Assembly: GCF_025766255.1 (NCBI RefSeq)
Contig: NW_026516668.1
Coordinates: forward strand, 186,001 to 250,000
Origin: Zychaea mexicana
Lineage: Eukaryota; Mucoromycota; Mucoromycetes; Mucorales; Lichtheimiaceae
Length of the DNA stretch: 64,000 bases
Direction of reading: 5' to 3'
Shown: one piece after another, positions 56,250-64,000 of the stretch
How the letters are laid out: each line of letters opens with the position of its first letter
How positions within the stretch are numbered: the stretch's first letter is position 1
Program-made: the position numbers and the translations under genes
Notes under the pieces: generated by a model
The model's database searches: none
Told to the model about the DNA's origin: nothing
Seen by the model: the letters and a program-made list of their open reading frames with translations, nothing else

Positions 56250-59200
56250 GTACCTACTTTCATTTATTACTTTCATGTCTTAGTAGTATTTGTAGTAGTA
56301 TGAAATAAATTCAGTTTTTTTTAAAAAATACAAGTTTAATGTGCTTGCCATTCGTGGTTTATGCGTGTGTGTTTGGTAGAGATGACATAAATTTCAATCG
56401 CTCAGTACTAAGAGAGGGTCGAACTACCTTGGCTCGCCGCTTCGTGGAGACCACCCTTCACAAATAAATCAGTGTAAGTTTAAATTCAAACTTCAGCCCT
56501 CAGGTTTCGTGAGCAGCCAAAAGCCTTTAACAGACTGATTACAAGCGTTTAAACAAAAGCAAGAGCATTAATTTTACTTTTTGCACCTTGGATGAGGAAT
56601 AGCCGTACTAGCTCACAGAATAAATGTATTTATAAAGCAGGGGCATTATTTATGATGAAGGCACGAAGTGCGCTGCTGGAATCCCCCGGTCCTTTCGGTA
56701 TACTGGACGAGCTCAATTGCGTTTGGTTTGACATGAATGTACCAAGCCAAATCATAGAAAAAAATTCATTATAGTTCTTGGAGTAATTTTATGAAAACAA
56801 TTGTGCTTTATATATTCGAGGCGGGTGCATACATATTTTACGCTGTTTTGTAAAGTATCTATTGACTAAAAAGACTTTTTTGTCTTGTACAACAAAATAC
56901 ATCTTTGGGCGAGAAAGAGATGCTCTCCGCCAATATTATTATATTAGAGCATGTAGCAGACGCCGAAGTACCCACCGTTGTAACCACTGTGTGCAAGCTA
57001 TGCAATCTGATCAAACTGTTTTGGTACCTGAAGGCGGCGAAGCCATACCGTGTTCTCCTGTTATTTTTTAAAGCTTTGTTTAATACTCATGATACATAGT
57101 TACACTGAACAACTGGCATTGGATGAACTCCACCAGAGCAAGCCAGCGGAACCTTGAAAGAACAGGCTACAAAATTCTGTCAAACCATAACGGGGACCTG
57201 GATACGGTGATCTAATGCCAAACAGTTTCTTCAACTATTCTGGACGATGCTATTTAACTCCTTCTTGGCGGTTCCTGTCCGTAGCTTAACCCCTAAAACA
57301 TCACTTGTCATATTTCCCTCCATTTCCTCTCTCTACACTTATTTATGCAACATTATCCTTCAGAACGAGGACAGTCAGACTGTGTTACCATCTTTTCTTG
57401 ATTTAAAAAAATTATGTAATAAATTGGATCTTATCATCTATGAGGGAGATGAACGGAGCGAAGGTACAAAGAAATAAAAAGGAGTGGGTTGGGGGGGGGG
57501 GGGGACAGTCGGACTGTCCTATGTTCGGATAATACTATGAGGCTTTCGGGCTGAGCCCTCAGCCAAAGCCGAAGTATGTAGTGTATCAAGATCTGATTAT
57601 CTTGGCTTATAAACTTACACTTACAGTACCGTTAATGTCATCAGATCAAACTGCTGAAACTACATCCATCATCAACGAAACGACTGACATTTTTATAATG
57701 TCATTTGATGCATGTTTGAATATTAAAGTGCTACATACAGAATGGAATGTTTTATAATCCCCTTTTATGCGACAGCTCTCAAACTTTACATAGTTGATTG
57801 TTGGGTTATTTTTCACCTAAAAACTCTTTTGAGCAGACAACTGGATATCCACAGACTATTTCGTGGAATATAGCGGTTGATCTTTATAAACTTGACGCTC
57901 ATGTTCTTTTGTTGATGGCATGATTGTATTGTCTTCAAGGCGCGCTTTAACGATTTGCTCCTCGTGTAATATTCACCTCACGTTAATTTGAAAAAGCATA
58001 AGCGTCAAGCTAAAACAAAACGACCGTACAAATTTTTCTGTCCATCTAGAAAGGAAGCTTTTAAATAATACATTGTTTCTTCCTCTCTTGTGAAAAATAG
58101 CTAAATCGATGAGGTGGGACCTGTCTCCCAGTGTCTACCGTGTAGTATATACCATCCATTGGTAAAATATTTAAAAAAAGAGATACTTGGCTATATAGTA
58201 ATCAGTGAGTACCACAACAGACTCTTCTCCTCCGACTCACGTACAAGAGACGAAGTTACACCACGATTGCTTGACCGTGGATCTATTCCGATACCCTGAG
58301 ATTGTATGTATGCATGCCAGTTTAAATCGAAGGCTACATTATAATACCAAAGTGAAAAGTGCGCACACAAACCCATAAACATGTGTATAATTCGCCGTCC
58401 GAGAAAGATCATGGAGACGATAATTAAAGGAGACAGGCATGGCAAAGTTTTGTTGGGTTCGTGAGTGCGTGAGAAATATGAAAAAGGCGGGAAGGTGAAA
58501 AGTGAAGTAACGTGGTAAAGTGCTTTCAAGTTCATGTGATACAGAAAGGTTGCCTGATTGCAAACGGTGACTTCCACTTAGGGCCACGTGTAGTATAGGT
58601 GCCTATCATAAACAGTAACGGCATTTTTGACAAGCTTCTTCTTCGCTTACGGCAACCAAAAACGGGACCATACAAACGCAACTATTACAGAGTCATACAA
58701 CAACAAACAGCGGGATTGAGATGGAAAAAGGAAGAAGGATTAAAAGAAGAGATGAAGATGGCAAGGCCGGATTCTCAGATTCATGCTTAATAAAAACATC
58801 GTTTAGCCATCGTATTCCGATATCTACCGACCTACTACATAATTCGTTGGAATAATTGTAACCTTGTGTAGATAGTATTTATATTTTATAGTAGATGCTA
58901 AGCTATCCCAAGTCTCATTATTGCGTTGTATAAGGCGCGGGCACGGGACGCGTCTTTCAGAATCTCATGGGTCCCGCGCAAATTTGAATGAGCTATGAAG
59001 TAATTTAACTGGATGCACTAACGTACTCGGAAATAAGATCCTCAAACAAAAAGAGGACCTGGTAGCAAAAAGCGCAAATCTGGATGCATCCATGTCATGC
59101 TAACAACTGTAAGCCAATAGCTTTTTATTTCAGCGTCGCGATAACTAACGTTGCAAAAGAGTATGACTACAGACTATATAGTACCTGAGATTGTAAAGGC

Positions 59201-59566
59201 GCCCAGCAGTGATGACAACAAAATTTAGTAAGTAGCATGAAGACAGCCATCGATTCAGTTTTAGTTTAGTAAGATGAGACAATGTTTAGTAAGAGACAGA
59301 ACACTACTATCATCGAACAACGATGATTATAAGGAGAGTAATATGAAGTTTACAAACGCATCCAATCATTGGAAGTGACAGCGCTATGTTAATATCCCAT
59401 AGACTGTAAGCTAGCTGCTATAACATATACACATAACTTATTTATTTATAATGTGGAAAAAGTAAAGATAATACATTTATATTTTAATACGGTTATATGT
59501 ACAAGAAATCTGAAAATAAGATAGGAAGTGGTACGATTATACAGTAAGTGATACATGAGCTTAAAT
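56250..59566. other. Intergenic, no gene recognised
   Basis: About 3.3 kb, strongly AT-rich, with many short frames and no family motif. It contains a run of 14 G at 57491-57504 and CAGTC/GACTG inverted motifs near 57369 and 57506. Frames such as 58191-58577 reverse overlap others and lack splice support. Confidence 0.5.
57491..57504 (+). repeat. Homopolymer G tract (14 G)
   Basis: Fourteen consecutive G residues in otherwise AT-rich DNA. Flanked by GGAGTGGGTT on the left and ACAGTCGGACTGT on the right. Length may be affected by sequencing or assembly. Confidence 0.85.
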
Positions 59567-61908
59567 TTAGGCAGCGGCTTCGTTATCGCCCCAAGGTGGA
59601 ATGATTCCAGGAATAAGATATTGCTGAATGCATGCCATAGCACCGATGAGACAGGCGAAGAAGATCGAGTGTAAAATTGTACGACGAAGTACGTGGCCTT
59701 CTTTACCGCGCATGCCAATGGTTGAAACACCGGTTGTCAAGGTTTGTGGCGAAATCATTTTGGAAGTAACGGCACCGCTGGTGTTGGTAGCAGCCATGAG
59801 AACGGTTGACAAGCCAATTTGTCGGGCAGCAACAACCTGAAGATTACCGAACAAGGAATTGGCAGAGGTATCACTACCGGTCAAGAAGCAGCCAACCCAA
59901 CCGATCCATGCAGAAAGGAAGGGGAAAGCACGACCGACTTGGGCAAGAGTGAGACCAACGGTATATACAATGCCTATTTGTAAAAATTATAATCAGTAAC
60001 AGTGATACAATCGGAAAGCAATGAGGGAGAAAGAACCGGGCTCTTTGGTTTAAGCTATCGAAGAGAGTACCTACCAGAATAGTTGTACAAGTAGGCGAAA
60101 GCCATAATAGCGGAGACCGTAATATCAGCATAGACTAACTGTTTACACGTATCTCTAAAGGCGTACCAAAAGATGATGGGCTTGCCGCCATACAGAAGGA
60201 CAATGATATCAAACAAAATAGCTGAAACAAGGATACAAGTGCCAGTGGCCAAAGGCTGGAAATCCCAAATGGCATCATATGGCTTATCATAAAGCGTGAG
60301 CCAGACGCGACCGTGAAGGTTGGGGATTTGTACCATCTGTTCTCCGTACTTGGAGACTCCGGCAAAGGTCCAGATCACAACAAGCACAACAATAATAATC
60401 CAAGGGCTCCATGCGATGATAGTTTCGTACAAAGTAGGCTTGACAAGTTCGGCTGTAGTTGGTGGTTTGCTGAGCTCGCCTGTTTCTTCGTCAGGATCAA
60501 CGTTGGGATCGCGATGGGGTTCTGCAACGTTTTCCACAAAGGCAGTTTGGGTCTTTGGTTGGGATTCTCCATTTTCTTGTTGCTGGCGAGAGCCATTGTC
60601 GCTAATTGAAGATCGGACGCTGTTGTTGCCGGCCGAGTTAACGATAACCGAAGACTTGTTGTCTTGCTGCTGTGCACTGCCACCAGTGGCGGGATTAGCG
60701 ACCAAGAAGGCCCTGAATTCTTCGCGATAAGGAGGCTTCCAGAATTGTACAAAGATGACAATGGCAAAAAGGGAGACCAAGCCAGAAAGCAAATCAGGCA
60801 GTTCAGGACCAACGAAGTTGGCAAAGATACCTTGGACGACGGCAAACGAGACACCAGCTACCAATGCGAGTGGCCAGCACTCAATAACACCAGCACGGAA
60901 ACCGCAGTAAAAAAACAGCGCATAGAGGGGCAGGAACAAACTGAATAAAGGAAGCTGACGACCCAACATAGCTGAGATGGCGCTTGCTTCGATATTCGTA
61001 AGACGGGCCAGCGTCGTGACAGGAATTCCGAGTGCACCAAAGGCGACTGGCGTAGTGTCGAACAGTAGCACAAATGTCAGCGCATCGAGGGGCTTGAAAC
61101 TATAAAGACGACGCATCTTGTTAGTAATCTATCCTACTGATACATTTTAGCGTCGTATGACATACCCCAGAGATACCAGCAATGCAGAGCAGATAGCACC
61201 GGGAGTACCAAAGCCAGCAACACCTAAAATTATAACATTATATCATTAGTTGATGAGTGCTCACTGCTAACTAGGAAGAAAGGGGGAAAATACTGTGTAA
61301 AATTTGCTTGATTTTCTTACCTTCCAAGATAGCACAGAAACTGAAAGCGATAAGCACCAAAAAGACACGTCTGTCAGGCGGGGCATTGGTCAACATCCAT
61401 CTTCGGAATATATCAAAAATCCCCGAATGCACAGCCGTATTATAGACGTTCCTAAAGTATAGTGCTACTTAGCATCCAAAAAACGGACGACACATATTTA
61501 CTACATCTTGAAGAAGAGATTAATTACATTGCGTTAAAAACGATCCACATGATTGGCCAGTTAGCAAAGACAAGACCGTTGGCTATTGCTAAAAATGCTT
61601 GTTTAGCAGGCATATGCCATGCGAAAATCGCTATGAAAATACTATATCGAGAAAAATCCCAATTAGAGGGCCGTTGTAAGTGTGCAAAATTTGACAAGAA
61701 CATGATGCATTTTCTCTTATTACCAAACGATGAGACCAGAAATGGCAGCAAAATGAGCAGGCATACGGAATGCACCAAGCAATAGCAAGAGCAGGATTAG
61801 AGGTATCACACCCACAAAGAAAGATCCTACAAGACTGCCGCCGATGGGCGCAAGCTCTTGGACAAAGTAATTTTCATAGGCTTCTGGTGGAGCGACTGGG
61901 ATGTCCAT
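59567..61908 (-). CDS. L-lactate permease (LctP family)
   Basis: Polytopic proton/lactate symporter of the LctP family. Exons 61724-61908, 61528-61641, 61321-61451, 61166-61223, 60075-61099 and 59567-59973 give 639 residues. The protein has many hydrophobic helices. Characteristic blocks include FAWHMPAKQAFLAIANGL, ILEGVAGFGTPGAICSALL, DTTPVAFGALGIPVT, LTGSDTSANSLFGNLQ and ATNTSGAVTSKMISPQ near the C terminus; all are standard LctP signatures. A cytosolic Ser/Gln/Asn-rich insert of about 90 residues (ANPATGGSAQQQDNKSS to SKPPTTAELV) interrupts the membrane core and is unlike bacterial members. The family is mostly bacterial, so an old transfer is possible. The five introns show it is settled in this genome. 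Confidence 0.93.
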
Positions 61909-62850
61909 TATGGTATATAGAGGCCAATGATTAAACGAGAAGATCAAGGAAAGAAAGAGAAATCGAATTCACTTTATATATGTTACCAGATCAAAGTTGA
62001 GTATGTCGGCCCCCAGAACTAGATCAGTGCACCACCGCCACCATTTCGCCCCGCTCTCCCTTGCTCTCTTACCCCACTTTCTTGGATATGTTATCAGTAG
62101 CTTTATTTTTTTAGACCGCGAAGGCTAATGGTTAACTGGATCATGTCTTTTAGGTTTCTCCCTCTTCTTCTTTTGGTTCCCAGACCAGTACAACCTGGTA
62201 TGAGGAAGCGATTAAATGTGTGGGAATCCAAGTAGCGTTCCACAATATGGAGACTACAGAATGGGGCTCTTCCTCTCAGTGGGCGGTAGAAGCCAAAGTG
62301 TCTTCCAAAAGCAGTCAAGTTTTCACACGGATGTGTTGTACGGCTGACGCTTTTTTTTGGTATATTTGATGTCATGCCGTGCGGATATCGTTACGTGAGC
62401 AAGAAAGACGATGAAACGAACATCCATAGCTACCATTATCGCACACTAGAGATTCAGATGCTGCATTTCATGCTGTCATACTTACGGAATGATGGGAAAG
62501 ATCAGATATTTTTATTCTTCCTTTCTTTCGTTCGCCATTTGAAAGAGTTTTCTGTTTGATCTACCTTTGACATGCTATATCAGTCAACATACTGTACAAC
62601 AATTAGGCGGAGACGTCTGAGCACTACCCCGCAAAAAAGGATTGCATCGTTTGGTTCCAAAAGATAACAGAGTCTGCTTCTCGTTTCTTCAAACAACGAA
62701 ATCGCTCTTCTTCTTCTATAACTTTGCGGAGGGATAGATATAAATAAATCAAACGTAGTTCAGCTTCTTACGACAATAGAAAAGAAAAATCATAGGCTGA
62801 AAAGCTATCTATAAAACGAGATCCTTACCACACTCAAATCAGGTCCGAAA
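61909..62850. other. Intergenic, no gene recognised
   Basis: About 0.9 kb upstream of the lactate permease start. The frame 62103-62375 reverse has no motif. A TATA-like TATAAAAC lies near 62810 on the plus strand. Confidence 0.4.
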
Positions 62851-63240
62851 ATGCAGCTGTTTTTAAAGCCAACAAGTTCCCAAATGGGAACCTTTATGTC
62901 TAAAAGCCGTATATTTTCCTCCTTAAACAGTTTTAATAATGGCTACAGAAAGCAAGTCAGAAGACACAGTTGTTGTAGGGTCGCATTCCTCCGAAAATAT
63001 ACAAAGAGTAACAGGTACAGCCACTATAAAATACTTCGTTGCCGCCATCACATAAAAAAACAAATAAAGATAAGCCAGCATTTGTAAGTTGTGTGGGGTT
63101 GTATGTGAATGTGAGCCTGGGTGAATGATCTTTTCCGCAGCTTCCCACTAACATTAAATTCAGTCACCGACAATTTTGTGCTCACTAGAGACCTGATACG
63201 ATGTAAAAGAGAATACACAGAATCAGTAGCCAGCCGATTA
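62851..63240 (+). other. Weak gene candidate with one possible intron
   Basis: A TATA-like sequence near 62810 precedes an ATG at 62851 that opens a 78-codon frame (MQLFLKPTSSQMGTFMSKSR). A plausible intron, GTAAGT at 63084 to TTCCGCAG at 63140, could extend this frame to a stop near 63240. A second small frame starts at 62940. The protein is basic and resembles nothing I know. It could be an untranslated RNA or chance. Confidence 0.2.
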
Positions 63241-63907
63241 ACATAACTGTACTCAAATTGACTTACGAAAAAACCTAAGCATAATTTCTAAATATAAACA
63301 AAACGTGGGCCAAAAAAAACTGGTTGGTTGAGACTTAGTAATCAATGTGCGACAATGTCCAGTCTTGTGTGTAAATGCACAGGCACCCACGTTTTAAACG
63401 CAACCATTATCACAAACCCTTAAGTCATAATGGTCAACTAAAGGGAACTTTTGTGCTGTACGTAATGCAACAGCCGCAATTTTACTGCATGTGATGGCTC
63501 TTCTTTGTAAGCGTTCAACCGGCATTACCTAAGCAAAGAATAAAATAAATGACCTTGGATCAGTCTGCGCATATAAAAATAAAGCCAAAGCCAAAAGATA
63601 CCAATTGATCTCTGTTATTTTTTGCTACTGTGTATATATGTGCTTTCCTTTATGAATGCTATACTGTATACTTTCTCAGCTATCCGATGGCTAGGATATT
63701 TCGTCGTTACATGTCGAATTCTACTCGGTAAGTCACGGCCATTGAGAAAATGTATAATAGAGTACACTTTTTGTTTAAGGAGCTCATGCCATCAATACCG
63801 CTAATACCAAATACCCAAGTCAACACAATCATAGCAGCACCCCGCAGCGCTACTAGGAAGGGTGCGAGCCTTCATTCTGAACGGTAATAGTAATTGCCGC
63901 TGGGTCC

Positions 63908-64000
63908 TTACTGTTTGGCGATACACTTAATGAAGGAGGTGATCTTGATAGCAGCAATATCAGCACAACACCCAGCACCTACCGCTGTTAAACCGACTTA
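63908..64000 (-). CDS. Possible 3' end of a small cysteine-containing protein, cut by the window edge
   Basis: At the right edge a minus-strand frame reads GLTAVGAGCCADIAAIKITS, then FIKCIAKQ and a stop at 63908-63910. The paired Cys after a Gly-rich stretch suggests the end of a small secreted protein, and an AG at the edge could be an exon start. Too short to assign. Confidence 0.25.

Noticed and set aside
1..64000. CRISPR array, bacterial operons, attachment sites
   Set aside because: No regular spaced direct repeats; genes have spliceosomal introns, so the DNA is eukaryotic.

Overview
This window looks like nuclear DNA of a filamentous, early-diverging fungus, most likely Mucoromycota. 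That placement is inference. The reasons are AT-rich spacers, compact genes broken by many 55-130 nt GT-AG introns with CTAAC-type branch points, poly-Q/N/H-rich proteins, and a gene set (TRAP1, SRA1, VPS54, a LctP lactate permease) that fits that group better than budding yeast. Exon structures were built by hand by joining frames at splice consensus sites and checking that coding lengths divide by three and that family motifs read through each junction.

Layout. 1-10.1 kb: the 3' part of a hybrid histidine kinase, RAD7 (nucleotide excision repair), proteasome alpha-3, and a probable SWI/SNF-RSC Ssr4-type subunit divergent from the proteasome gene. 11.2-20.7 kb: an accessory, transposon-rich stretch with a decayed gypsy gag-protease, a tRNA-Met(CAT), palindromic repeats, a decayed hAT transposase, an unrecognised frame-broken ORF pair and a zinc-finger-like fragment. 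20.7-23.1 kb: no gene recognised. 23.15-24.66 kb: a spliced non-coding host gene carrying box C/D snoRNAs in at least three consecutive introns. Their guides match the rRNA sites of yeast snR57, snR55 and snR61. 24.9-30.5 kb: VPS54 (GARP tethering complex) and a coiled-coil protein. 32.3-34.0 kb: two small proteins of unknown function. 36.2-38.1 kb: a sugar transporter. 39.5-49.4 kb: a disordered protein, mitochondrial Hsp90 (TRAP1), SRA1, a NuiA-like protein, a mitochondrial carrier, a secreted acidic GPI-type protein and sulfiredoxin. 49.6-51.3 kb: a secreted GDSL phospholipase. 51.3-54.3 kb: decayed sequence and a 105-bp inverted-repeat element. 54.5-56.1 kb: an ATZ/TRZ-type amidohydrolase followed by a duplicated exon-like motif. 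59.6-61.9 kb: a lactate permease. The right end holds only weak gene candidates.

The genes do not form a pathway. Most are ordinary eukaryotic housekeeping genes with their own promoters, some in divergent pairs (proteasome/Ssr4-like, NuiA-like/carrier) and some in convergent pairs (RAD7/proteasome, sulfiredoxin/phospholipase). The most informative discovery is the intronic snoRNA host gene. It groups snoRNAs that are also clustered in yeast, and two of its introns have GC-AG splice sites.
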